From positions 260,849 through 324,848 of the forward strand of contig NZ_JANCLX010000006.1 of assembly GCF_024295805.1 (NCBI RefSeq): a stretch of 64,000 nt of DNA, in the 5' to 3' direction. The translations under genes were made by a program, and so were the position numbers. This DNA is from Streptomyces cucumeris (GTDB taxonomy: Bacteria; Actinomycetota; Actinomycetes; Streptomycetales; Streptomycetaceae). The notes beneath the pieces were generated by a model that worked only from the letters and a program-made list of their open reading frames with translations, was not told the origin of the DNA and ran no database searches. Positions 46,976-58,700 of this stretch are shown here, one piece after another (the stretch's first letter is position 1; every line of letters starts with the position of its first letter).

Positions 46976-48196
46976 GTGTTCCGTGTCCTTCGGCGTGCCC
47001 GTGTACTGGTGGCAGCGGCGGTCCTGCTGGGCCTGGGGCTGCCGGTCCCGGCCTCGGCGGCGCCCCGGGAGCGCTCGGCGGCGGCCGGGTGTCCCGCGGC
47101 CGGCCGCATCGACAAGACCCTGAAGAACGGCGCCCGTTGGCAGATGTGCTGGGACGTCGACCGCAACACCGGTGTGGTGCTGAGCGATGTGACGTACACC
47201 CCGCTGCGCGGCACCCCCACCCGGGTGCTGAAGAGCGCGTCGCTGGCCGAGGTGCATGTGCCCTACGACAGCGGTCAGCCGCGCTTCTACGACGTGTCCG
47301 CCATCGGTTTCGGCGACCTGGAACAGGGCACTCTCACCGAGCTCGGCAAGAAGGACTGCCCCACCGGGCGGCTCGGCAGCTTCCGGGACACCGCCGTGCT
47401 GTGCAGCGAGGAGCAGCCCAGGCCCTTCGCCTACAAGAGCGCGGTGGAGAAGGGGGTGTTGCACGGCAGCGATCTGACCGTGTTCTCGGTCTCGGAGATC
47501 GGCTGGTACGACTACATCATCGAGTGGCGCTTCGCCGACGACGGCTCGATCTCCCCCCGGGCGGGCGCCACCGGGTCCCTGTCGCCGTTCCAGTTCTCCG
47601 ACGCGAGCCGTGGCTGGCCGACCGGGGTGGGCTCCACCCGGTTCAGCGAGAACCACACGCACAACGTGTTCTGGCGGATGGACTTCGATGTCGACGGGGA
47701 GAAGAAGAACGCCGTCGAGCAGTACGACTTCCCCGGCAGCGGTACCGCGAAGCGCACCACCAAACGCTCCGTGCTCTCCCGTGAGACGGCGGCGGACATC
47801 GCCCCCAGCCGCTTCTGGCGGGTGCTGAACCCGACCGCCGAGAACGCCGACGGCCACCCGAAGTCGTGGGAGATCGACAACCACGAGAGCGATCAGTACC
47901 GGGGGCCGGACCACACCGAGGACTTCACCCACCACGACATGTACTTCACGCAGTACCGGACGTGCGAACGGCTGGCCTACGGCAACACCGCCAACGCCAA
48001 CGGCACCGGCGCGTCCGGGTGTGCCGCCTCGGTGGACAAGTACGTCAACGGCGAGAAGCTGACCGACCCGGTGGCCTGGGTCAGTGTCGACTTCCACCAC
48101 GTCCCCCGGGACGAGGACGAGGACCCCATGCCCACCCACTGGCAGGGCTTCCGGATCGTCCCCCGCGATGTGACCGCCACCAGCCGGCTGCCGTGA
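46976..48196 (+). CDS. Small secreted copper-amine-oxidase-like protein
   Basis: 406 residues from GTG 46976 (GGGGAG 8 bp upstream). Sec-type signal peptide (VLVAAAVLLGLGLPVPASAA). The body resembles the C-terminal catalytic domain of copper amine oxidases: SEIGWYDYIIEWRFADDGSI, where the TPQ Tyr context NYDY reads WYDY; NHTHNVFWRMDFDVDG with the His-x-His copper ligands; and DEDPMPTHWQGFRIVPRD with the third His. About half the usual 640-760 residues, lacking the N-terminal domains. It could be a secreted oxidase or an inactive relative. Confidence 0.75.
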   Translation: MFRVLRRARVLVAAAVLLGLGLPVPASAAPRERSAAAGCPAAGRIDKTLKNGARWQMCWDVDRNTGVVLSDVTYTPLRGTPTRVLKSASLAEVHVPYDSGQPRFYDVSAIGFGDLEQGTLTELGKKDCPTGRLGSFRDTAVLCSEEQPRPFAYKSAVEKGVLHGSDLTVFSVSEIGWYDYIIEWRFADDGSISPRAGATGSLSPFQFSDASRGWPTGVGSTRFSENHTHNVFWRMDFDVDGEKKNAVEQYDFPGSGTAKRTTKRSVLSRETAADIAPSRFWRVLNPTAENADGHPKSWEIDNHESDQYRGPDHTEDFTHHDMYFTQYRTCERLAYGNTANANGTGASGCAASVDKYVNGEKLTDPVAWVSVDFHHVPRDEDEDPMPTHWQGFRIVPRDVTATSRLP

Positions 48197-48240
48197 CGCC
48201 CGGTACGCCGACCGTCCCCTCGTGCGTCAAGGAGTACACC

Positions 48241-49605
48241 GTGTTCCACCGGTCCGAGACCGCCTCCAGAGAGGAGCGGCGTCCCAAAGACCGCCGCCTC
48301 CTCGAAGACCGTCTGACCGCCCTGGCCCGCGCCCACCGGGTGCCGGGCGCCCAACTGGCCGTGCACACCGGGGGATCCACGATCGCCGTGGAGACCGGAG
48401 TGCTGGACGCCGGCACGGCGGAGCCGTTCACCGCCGACACGGCCGTGCCCATCGGCTCGATCACCAAGTGCTACACCGCGACGGTGGTGATGCTGCTGGT
48501 GGCCGACGGGGACCTGGAACTCGACGACCAGCTCGGCGACCACGTACCGGAGCTGCGCCGGGCCGGACCGCCGTGCACGGTGGGCCAGGTGCTCAGCCAC
48601 ACCGCCGGGCTGCCGTCCGGTCCCGACTCCGACCAGGTGGCCGCGCTCACCGCCTCGCGCTATCTGCTGGACCACTGCACCGACCGCAGCCTGGTGATGG
48701 CGCCCGGCACCGACTTCTCCTACTCCAACGCCGGTTATGTGGCGGCGGGCCGGCTGATCGAGACGGTCACCGGGATGAGCTGGGCGGAGGCCGTGCGCTC
48801 GGTGCTGCTGGAACCGCTGGGCACGGTGCCGTGCTTCATCGGCGCCACCGGCACCGCGCGCCGCCCGCTGGCACACGGCCACGCGGGAAACACCGCCACC
48901 GGCAGGATCCGCCCGGTGCGCCAGAACCTCGCCGCGGCGGAGGCCGCCGCCGGGGCGCTGGCGGCCAGTGCGCTCGATCTGGTGGCGCTGGCCCGGGTGC
49001 ACACCGGCGACGGTCCCCCGGGGCTGCTGCCGCCCGAGCTCGCGACATATGCGCGCCGCCCGGTGTCCGGCGCCGACCCCGGGGTGCTCGCCGACGGCTG
49101 GGGGCTGGGCCTCGCGCTCTTCCGGCGGGACGACACCCTGTGGTTCGGCCACGACGGCAACGCCCAGGGAACCTCCTGCCATCTGCGGGCGGATCCGGCC
49201 AGTGGCGCCGTGGTCGCGTTCACCAGCAACGCCAGCGGCGGCACCGAGCTGTGGCACGAACTGGCCGACGGGCTCGAGGACATCACCGGCATCCGGGTGC
49301 CCGCGACACCCGCCCGGCCGGCCGCGGCCACCCCGATGGCCGCGACGGCCCAGTGCACCGGGACCTATCTGAACGGTGACGTCGAGTACCAGGTGACGAT
49401 GAACGACAGCGGCAGTCTGGCCCTGTCCGTGGACGGCGATCTGCCCGCGCCCCTGGTCTGTCACGAGGACCTCACCTGTGACCTGGTGGACCCGCACTCG
49501 GGACGCCGGATGCCCGGTGGCCGTTTCGTGCGCGATCCGCGGACCGGCGCGGTCGACCGCATCCAGCTCTCGGGCCGGATGGCCCGCAAGAGCGCCCTGG
49601 TCTGA
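48241..49605 (+). CDS. PBP-type thioesterase-like serine hydrolase (beta-lactamase fold)
   Basis: 454 residues from GTG 48241, with AAGGAG 6 bp upstream. The N-terminal 340 residues carry the serine-beta-lactamase/PBP triad: SITK (Ser73/Lys76), YSN (Tyr161) and HDG (His304). The last about 110 ([20 protein letters not shown] ... [15 protein letters not shown]) look like a lipocalin-type beta-barrel. SurE-class enzymes, which release and cyclise NRPS peptides in trans, have this layout and are encoded beside their NRPS. The NRPS start is 143 bp downstream. Alternative: a D-aminopeptidase or esterase. Confidence 0.85.
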   Translation: MFHRSETASREERRPKDRRLLEDRLTALARAHRVPGAQLAVHTGGSTIAVETGVLDAGTAEPFTADTAVPIGSITKCYTATVVMLLVADGDLELDDQLGDHVPELRRAGPPCTVGQVLSHTAGLPSGPDSDQVAALTASRYLLDHCTDRSLVMAPGTDFSYSNAGYVAAGRLIETVTGMSWAEAVRSVLLEPLGTVPCFIGATGTARRPLAHGHAGNTATGRIRPVRQNLAAAEAAAGALAASALDLVALARVHTGDGPPGLLPPELATYARRPVSGADPGVLADGWGLGLALFRRDDTLWFGHDGNAQGTSCHLRADPASGAVVAFTSNASGGTELWHELADGLEDITGIRVPATPARPAAATPMAATAQCTGTYLNGDVEYQVTMNDSGSLALSVDGDLPAPLVCHEDLTCDLVDPHSGRRMPGGRFVRDPRTGAVDRIQLSGRMARKSALV

Positions 49606-49748
49606 CGGCCGCGTCCGGTCCTCCCCGCACCGGACCGCATCACCCCCAGCGCACCGCCACGGCGCACTCCCCCACGCCCACCGCCGGGCCGCGCGGCACC
49701 ACGTCCCCCGTCCCCGCCCGAACACCCGCTCCGAAGGGCCGCCCCATC

Positions 49749-52700
49749 ATGATGGACCGCCACGAGACATCATCCGGTCAGGCAACCGCCGGTCCGGCCA
49801 CCGCGTCCCCGGGGGCCCCGGGCCTGCCTCCGGCGGAGTGGAACGCCACCGGCCGGGACGCCTCCCGCGCCCCGCTGGACGCGCTCTTCGCGGTGTGGGC
49901 GGCGCGCACCCCGGACGCCGCGGCGCTGGTGGCACAGGACCGCACCTGGTCCTTCGGCGAGGTCGAGGAGTGGGCGAACCGGCTGGCCCACCGGCTGATC
50001 GGGCAGGGGGTGGGGCCCGAGGGGGTGGTGGCCCTGGTGCTGCCGCGCTCGGCCGAACTGGTCGTGGCGGAACTGGCGGTGGCCAAGGCCGGGGGCGCGT
50101 TCCTCCCGGTGGACCCGGCCCATCCCGAGGAGCGCCGGGCCATGATGCTGGCCGACGCCCGGCCCGTCGCGGTCCTGGACGACCCGGCGGCCATCCGCGC
50201 GGTGACCGGCCCCGGCCATGCACCGGGCGATACGGACCGGCTGGCGCCGCTGCTGCCCGAGCACCCGGCGTATGTCATCTACACCTCGGGGTCCACCGGT
50301 GTGCCCAAGGGGGTGGTGGTGGCCCACGGCGGACTGGGCAACTTCTCGGCCGCGACCGCCGAGCACTACGCCGTCACGCCGGGCGACCGGGTGCTCCAGT
50401 TCTCCTCGCCCAGCTTCGACGCCTCGGTGCTGGAGCTGTGCTCCTCGCTGCTCGCGGGCGCGGCGCTGGTGGTCCCCCCGGAAGGGCCGCTGCTGGGGGC
50501 GGAGCTGGCCGCCGTGCTGCGGGACCACGAGGTGACACACGCGCTGGTCCCCCCGGCGGCGCTGGCGACGGTGCCCGCCGAGGAGGTGCGCCGGGGGCTG
50601 CCGTCCCTGCGCACGCTGATCGTGGGCGCCGAGGCGTGCCCGGCCGGTCTGGTGGACCTGTGGGCACCGGACCGCAGACTGGTCAACTCCTACGGTCCGA
50701 CCGAGGCCACCGTCGTGGCCACCTGGACCGGTGCGCTGCGCGCGGGCTCCGGCACCCCGGCGATCGGCCGTCCGCTGCCCAACACCCGGGTGTACGTACT
50801 GGACGGGGCGATGCGGGAGGTGCCCGTCGGCACCGCCGGTGAGCTGTACATCACCGGTGCGGGGGTGGCCCGTGGCTATCTGGACCGGCCCGGGCTGACC
50901 GCGGACCGCTTCGTCGCCGCACCCTCCGGTCCGCCCGGCGCCCGGATGTACCGCACCGGCGACCTGGCGCGCTGGACGGCCGACGGTGAGCTGGAGTTCC
51001 TCGGCCGGACCGACCACCAGGTGAAGGTGCGCGGGTTCCGTATCGAGCTGGGCGAGGTGGAGGCGGCGCTCGCCCGCCACCCGGAGGTGGGGGCCGCGGT
51101 CGTCACCGTCCGGGAGGACGAGCCGGGCATGCGCCGGCTGGTCGGGTACGTGGTGCCCGCCGGCGGGGGCACCCCGCCCTCCGCCGCCGGACTGCGGGCG
51201 GCGGTGAGCCGGTCGCTGCCCGCCCATATGGTGCCGTCCGCCTATGTCGTCCTCGACGCCTTCCCGCTCACCCCGCACCGCAAGATCGACCGTGCGGCGC
51301 TGCCCGCGCCGCGCTCCGCGCCCGGCGGGGACGCCCGTCACATCGCCCCGCGCACCGCGGCCGAGGCCGCCCTGGCCCGGATCTGGGCCGAGGTGCTGCC
51401 GGTGGACACCGTGGGCGTGGAGGACGACTTCCTCGGGCTCGGCGGCGATTCGATCCTGGGCGTGCGGCTGCTGTCCCGGGTCCGGGCCGAACTGGGCGTG
51501 GACCTGAGCTTGCGGGAGCTGCTGGACGCCCGGACGGTGGCGCGGCTGGCGCGGGCGCTGCCCGCCGAACCCCCGGCCGCGGACCCGCCGATCCCGGCCG
51601 TACCGCGGGACCGCCCGCTGCCGCTGTCCGCCGCCCAGCGGCGGCTGTGGTTCCTGGACGACCTGACCTCCGGCGGCACCGAGTACAACACCGGGGCCGG
51701 GCTGCGGCTGAGCGGCCCGCTGGACGAGGAGGCGCTGTCCCGGGCGCTGGACGCGCTGGCCGCCCGCCATGACGCGCTGCGCACCACCTTCGCCACCGTG
51801 GACGGCCACGGGGTGCAGCGGGTGGCCGAGCGGAGCGCCTTACCGCTGGAGTGCACCGATCTGGCCGGGCTGCCCGCCACCGAGCGGGACGGCGCCGTCG
51901 AGCGGCTGCTCACCGACGAGTTGAACCGCCCCTACGACCTGGAACACGGGCCGCTGACCCGGGCCTCGCTGTTCCGGCTCGCCGACGAGGACCATGTCCT
52001 GCTGCTGGCCCAGCACCACATCGTCACCGACGGCTGGTCGGTCGGGGTGCTGGTGCGCGAACTGGCCGCGCTCTACGGGGCGCAGGTGGCGGGTACGGAC
52101 GCCGGACTGCCGCCGCTGCCGCTCCAGTACCCGGACTACGCGGTGTGGGAGCGGGACCGTCCGGCCCCGCCGTGGCAGGAGACCGATCTGAAGTACTGGC
52201 GCAGCAAGCTGGCCGGGATGCAGATGCTGGAGCTGCCCACCGACCGGCCCCGGCCGCCGGTGCGCACCACCGCGGGCGCGGTCCACCGGCACGAGCTGCC
52301 CGCCGATCTGGTGGCGGATCTGGTCCGGCTGGGCCGGGAGCGCTCCACCACGCTGTTCACCCTGCTCGCGGCGGCCGTCTCGGTGCTGTTCGCGCGGTAT
52401 TCGGGACAGCGGGACATCTCCTTCGGCACCGTCACCAACGGACGCCACCGCAGCGAACTGGAGTCCGTCGCCGGGTTCTTCGTCAACACCCTGGTGCTGC
52501 GCTCCGAGGTGGACGGGGACACCACCGTCGAGCAGTTCCTCGACACCATGCGGGAAACGGTGCTGGACGCGTTCGGCCATGACGGGCTGCCGTTCGAGCG
52601 GGTCGTGGAGGAGCTGGCCCCGCAGCGCGACCCCAGCCGCAACCCGCTGGTGCAGGCGCTGGTGGTGCAGCAGGGCGCGATGGTGCCGACCCGGGACGCC

Positions 52701-55700
52701 GGGGAGCTGCGGATCACCGAGCATGCGCTGCCGCGCCCCGCCGCCCGGTTCGACCTGGTGCTGGAGTTCCTGCCGCGGGAGAGCGGTTCGCTGGGGCTCA
52801 CCGTGGAGTACAACTCCGATCTGTTCGACGCCGGGACGATGGAGCGGATGGCCACCCATCTGCACCGGCTGCTGACCGGGATGGCGGCGGCGCCGGAAAC
52901 ACCCCTGATCGAGCTCCAGATGCTCACCGACGCCGAGTGGCACACCCTGCTCGACTCCTGGAACGGCCGGGGCCGTCCGGCCCCGGACACCACCCTGCCC
53001 GAGCTGTTCGAGGCCCAGGCGGCCCGCCGTCCCTCGGCCCCCGCGGTGGCCCACGGGGACGTCCGGCTCACCTACGGCGAGGTGAACCGGCGCGCCAACC
53101 GGCTGGCCCGGCTGCTGATCGACCGCGGGATCGGTCCGGAGCGCCTGGTGGCGCTGGCGCTGCCGCGCTCCGCCGATCTGGTCGTGGTGGTGCTGGCGGT
53201 GCTCAAGGCGGGCGCGGGCTATCTGCCGGTGGACCCCGGCTATCCGGCCCAGCGGATCGCGCTGATGCTGGACGACGCGGCGCCCGCGGTGGTGCTGACC
53301 ACCGGTGAGGCGGCCGGAAGTCTGCCCCCGGGCACGGAGATCCTGGTCCTGGACGACCCCGCGGTCCACGCCGACCTGGGCTCGCGCGCGGACGGCGACA
53401 TCACCGACGGTGAGCGGATACGGCCGCTGGATCCGTCGCACCCGGCGTATGTCATCTACACCTCAGGATCCACCGGCAGGCCCAAGGGTGTGGTGGTAAC
53501 CCACCGCAGTGTGGCGGGGCTCGCGGCGTGGGCCGAGGCGGAGCTGGGGCGGGAGCGGCTGACCGATGTGGTGGCCTCCACCTCGCTCAACTTCGATGTG
53601 TCGGTCTTCGAGATCCTCTGCCCGCTGCTGGCCGGGGGCAGCGTCGAGGTGGTCCGGGACCTGCCCGCGCTGGTCGATCCGCGGGAGCGGCCGCGTACCC
53701 CCGGGCTGATCAGCGGGGTGCCGTCGGTGTTCGCCCGGATCCTGGGCGCGGACGCGGCGGCCTGGGCGGAAGGGGCCGCCGGGACGGTGGTGCTGGCGGG
53801 AGAGGCGCTGCCCGCCCAGACCGTACGGGACGTCCGCGCGGCCCTGCCGTCCAGCCGGATCGCCAATCTGTACGGGCCGACCGAGGCCACGGTGTACGCC
53901 ACCGCCTGGTTCTGCGACGGCGAGGCGCCCGAGCAGGCCCCGCCGATCGGACGTCCGGTGGCGGACACCCGCGCCTATGTCCTGGACCCCACCCTGCGGC
54001 TGGTGCCGCAGGGGGTGACCGGGGAGCTCTACCTCGGTGGCCGGGGGCTGGCGCGCGGCTACCTCAACCGGCCCGAGCTGACCGCCCGTCGCTTCGTGGC
54101 GGACCCCTTCGGCCCGCCCGGCAGCCGGATGTACCGCACCGGGGACCTGGTGCGGTGGAACGGCGACGGCCAGCTGGAATACATGGGCCGGGCCGACGAC
54201 CAGGTCAAGATCCGCGGTTTCCGCATCGAGCTGGGTGAGGTCGAGACGGCGCTGATGCGCCATCCCGACGTGGCCGGGGCGGCCGCCGTGGCCAAGGAGT
54301 CCGGCGACGTCAAACGGCTGATCGCCTATGTGGTGGCCGCGCCGGGCGCCGCACCGGACCCGGCCGGGCTGCGCCGCTTCCTGCGGCGCGGGCTGCCCGA
54401 CTACATGGTGCCCGCCACCGTGCTGGTGCTGGACCGGATGCCGCTCAGCCCCAACGGCAAACTGGACCGCGGCCGGTTGCCCGACCCGGACTGGAGCGCC
54501 ACCGCGGCCGGCGGCTACGTGGCGCCGAGGACGGCGACCGAGCGCACCCTCGCGGGGGTGTGGGCGGCGATCCTGCGGGTCGAGCGGGTCGGCGTGGAGG
54601 ACAACTTCTTCTCCCTGGGCGGCGATTCGATCCTCAGCATCCAGGTGGTGTCCCAGGCACGGCAGGCCGGGCTTCCGCTCACCTCGCGCGATGTCTACCG
54701 CCACCAGACGATCGCCGCGCTCGCGCTGCACCTGGACACCGCCGCCCCGGCCGGGCGGCCCGCCGCGGGCGCCGACCAGGAGGCCACCGGGGAACTGCCG
54801 CTGACGCCCATCCAGCAGTGGCTGTTCGAGCATGACGCCGAGCGGGCCGGACACTTCAACCAGACGGTGTCCCTGGAGCTGGCGGAGGACGTGGACGAGG
54901 AGGCGCTGCGCGGCGCCCTGGCGGAGCTGCTGGCCCACCATGACGCGCTGCGCTCCCGGTTCCCGCTGCGCGACGGCGGTCCGGACCGCGCCCAGTGGAT
55001 CGACCGTGTCGGGTCCACCGAGGTACTGCGCCGCGCCACCGCGGACAGCGGCCGCCACCTCGGCGGCTTCGACCTGGCGGAGGAACCGCCGCTGCGCGCG
55101 GTGTTCGAGGCGGGCGGCGACGGGCGGCGGCCGGTGCTCCACCTCACCGTGCACCACGCGGTGGTGGACGGGGTGTCCTGGCGCGTCCTGCTGGAGGATC
55201 TGGACACCGCCTACCGCGCCCTGGCCCGGGGCGGCACGGTCCGGCTGCCCGCGAAGTCGTCGGCGCTGCGCCACTGGGCGCTGCGACTGACCCGGCACGC
55301 GGAGACCGGCGGGTTCGACGACGAGACGGCGTACTGGAACGGGGTGGTCGCCGGATGCGATCCGGCGCTGCCGACGGACCGTCAGGGCGAGAACACCTAC
55401 GCCTCGGCCCGCTCGGTCACCGTCCGGCTGGGCGAGGACGAGACCGCCGCCCTGCTCCAGACCCTCCCCGAGGTGTACCGGACGCAGGTCAACGATGTGC
55501 TGCTGAGTGCGCTGGCGCGGGTGCTGACCGGGTGGACCGGCCGGTCCCGGGTGCCGGTGGACCTGGAGGGGCACGGCCGCGAGGAGCTCTTCGAGGACGT
55601 GGACCTGTCGCGTACGGTCGGCTGGTTCACCACCCGCTTCCCCGTCGCGCTGGAACTGCCCGACGGTGACTGGGGCGCGGTGCTCAAGTCCGTCAAGGAG

Positions 55701-58700
55701 CAGCTGCGGGCGGTGCCGCGGCGCGGTCTCGGCTACGGGGTGCGCCGCCACCGCTTGCGTCCCGACGGGTTCCCGGACGGACCGACGGCGGGGATCAGCT
55801 TCAACTACCTGGGCCAGTTCGAGCTGCCGGGCGGTGGCGACGGGCTGTTCCGGGACACCCACCGCGAACTGTCCCTGGACGCCGACCCCGGCAGCCCGCG
55901 GCCGCATCCGCTGGAGGTGGTCGGCCGGGTCGAGGGGCGGACGCTGGAGTTCACCTGGTTCTACTCGGCCGGGCTGCACCACGAGGAGACCGTGGCCGGG
56001 CTGGCCGAGGAGTTCCGCCGGGCGCTGGTGGAGATCGCCCGGCACGGCACCTCACCCGGCGCCGGCGGCCGCACCCCGTCGGACTTCCCGCTCGCCACGC
56101 TCGACCAGGCCACCGTGGACCGGCTGGCGGGCGACGGCTCCGGGGTGGAGGACATCTATCCGCTCACCCCCACCCAGGCGGGCATGCTGTTCCACCGGCT
56201 GTCCCAGGACGACCGGCGCGTCTACTTCCAGCAGTTGGCGTTCGTACTCGACGGGGTGCCGGACCCGCAGGCGCTGGCCGCGGCCTGGCAGCGGGTCACC
56301 GACCGCACCCCGGTGCTGCGCAGCCGCGCGGTGTGGGACGGGGTGGCCGAACCGCTCCAGGTGGTGGAGCGCGCGGTACGGGTGCCGGTCACCCATCTCG
56401 ACTGGCGGGGGCTGGCCGGGGACGGCCGCCGGGAGGAGCTGCGGCGCTTCCTGGCCGAGGACCGGGAGCGCGGTCTCGACCCGGGCACCGCACCGCTGTC
56501 GCGGCTGGCGCTGGCCCGGCTGTCGGCCACCCAGGTCCAGCTCGTGTGGACCTTCGACCATCTGATCCTGGACGGCTGGAGCCTGTTCCAGGTGCTGTCG
56601 GACGTCTTCCACTGCCATGCGCGGGCCCGTGAGGGCGCGGCCGGGGCGGCGATGGCCGACGGACTGCCCAGCCGTCGTCCGTTCAGCGACTATGTGGCGT
56701 GGCTGCGGGAGCGCGACGGGGAGCGGGCCGAGCACCACTGGCGGTCCCGGCTCGCCGGGCTGTCGGAACCCACCGCGCTGCCGTTCGACCGGGAGCCCAC
56801 CGAGACCCATCACGCGGAGTCCACCGAGGCGGTGCGGACGACCCTGTCCGCCGACACCTCACGGCGGCTGGCCGGCCTGGCGCGGGACGAGGGGCTGACG
56901 GTGAACACGCTCCTCCAGGGGGCGTGGGCGCTGCTGCTGTCCCGGCAGACCGGCCGGGCGGACGTGGTGTTCGGCACGACGGTGTCCGGCCGCCCCGCCG
57001 AACTCCCGGGCGCGCCGGATATGAACGGGCTGTTCATCGCCACCCTGCCCACCCGGGTGCGGGTGCCCTCCGGTGCCACCGTGCTGAGCTGGCTGCGCGA
57101 GCTGCAGTCGGCGCAGACCGAGGACCGGCGGTTCGACTTCGTCGGCCTGCCCCGGCTGCGGTCGTGGACCGGGCTGGCCGAGCGGGTCAACCTGTTCGAC
57201 AGCATCGTGGTGTTCGAGAACTATCCGGTGGGCGGTGACCTGGCCGCAGCCCACGGTCTTGAGCTGCGGGAGCTCGACGGTGTCGAGACCACCAACTACC
57301 CGCTGAGCCTGGTGGTCTACCCGGGTGAGGAGCTGACGCTGCGGCTCGGCTACGACCCGGCGCTGTTCGACGCGGTCACCGTGGAGCGGATGGCGGAGTA
57401 CCTGTCGGTGCTGCTCTCCGCCATGGCCGAGAGCCCGGACCGGGCACCTGCCCGGCTGCCGATGCTCACCCCGGAGCGGCTGCGGGTGCTCCAGGAGTGG
57501 AACGACACCGCGGTCCCGGTGACCGGGGGCACCCTGCCGCAGCTCTTCGCCGACCGGGTCCGCGAGACCCCCGGCGCCATCGCGCTGGACGGCGCGTCCG
57601 GTCCGGTGACCTACCGGGAGCTGGACCTGCGCGCCAACCGGCTGGCCCACCGGCTGACCGGACTCGGGGTGCGTCCCGAGCACCCGGTGGCGGTGCTCAT
57701 GGACCGTTCTGCGGAGCTGATCGTGGCGCAGCTCGCGGTCGTGAAGGCGGGCGGGGTGTACGTCCCGCTGGATGTGCGCGCGCCCGAGGACCGGCTGCGC
57801 ACGGTGCTGGCCGAGGCGTCGGCGCAGGTGCTGCTCACCGACCGCGCCTGGGAGCGCACGGCCGACGGGATCCCGCACGGCGGACGGACCGTGGTGGTGG
57901 CGCCCGGGCAGGACGGCGCGGAGGACGACGGTCCGTCGGATCCGCCGCGGGTGGCGGTCTTCCCCGACTCCGCCGCGTATCTGATGTTCACCTCCGGGTC
58001 CACCGGGCGGCCCAAGGGGGTCGCGGTGCGCCACCGCGACGTGGCCGCGCTCGCCGCCGACCGCGCCTTCGCCGGGCACGACCGGGTGCTGGTGCACTCC
58101 CCGCAGGCGTTCGACGCCTCCACCTACGAGGTGTGGGTGCCGCTGCTGCGCGGCGGCACCGCGGTCCTCGCGCCCGAGGGGGACGTGGACGCGGACACCG
58201 TGCGCCGGGCGATCGACGACCACGGGGTGAGCTGTCTGTGGCTGACCGCCGGGCTGTTCCGGCTGCTCGCGCAGGACGCGCCGGAGTGTCTGCGCGGTGC
58301 CCGGGAGGTGTGGACGGGCGGTGACGTGGTGCCCGCCGCGGCGGTGCGCCGGGTGCTGGACGCCTGCCCGGAGCTGACGGTCGTCGACGGCTACGGACCC
58401 ACCGAGACCACCACCTTCGCCACCCGGCGGGCCTTCCGCGCCGGGGAGGAGCTGCCGCGCACGCTGCCCATCGGACGGCCGCTGGACAACACCCGGGTGC
58501 ATGTCCTGGACACCGCGCTCCAGCCCCAGCCGCCGGGTATCCCGGGCGAGTTGTACATCGCGGGGGCCGGTCTCGCGCGCGGCTACCGCAACCGCCCGGG
58601 GGCCACGGCCGAGCGGTACGTGGCCGATCCGTTCGGTCCGCCGGGGTCCCGGATGTACCGCACCGGGGACATCGTGGCGTGGACCGACGACGGTGAACTG

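Noticed and set aside
48241-49605. A beta-lactamase resistance gene.
   Set aside because: The motifs (SITK, YSN, HDG) and C-terminal lipocalin-like domain fit PBP-type thioesterases and related esterases better, and the gene adjoins an NRPS rather than resistance genes.
49770-56045. Other long minus-strand frames over the first NRPS modules.
   Set aside because: Same antisense effect; the plus strand has full A, T, C and E motifs throughout these positions.
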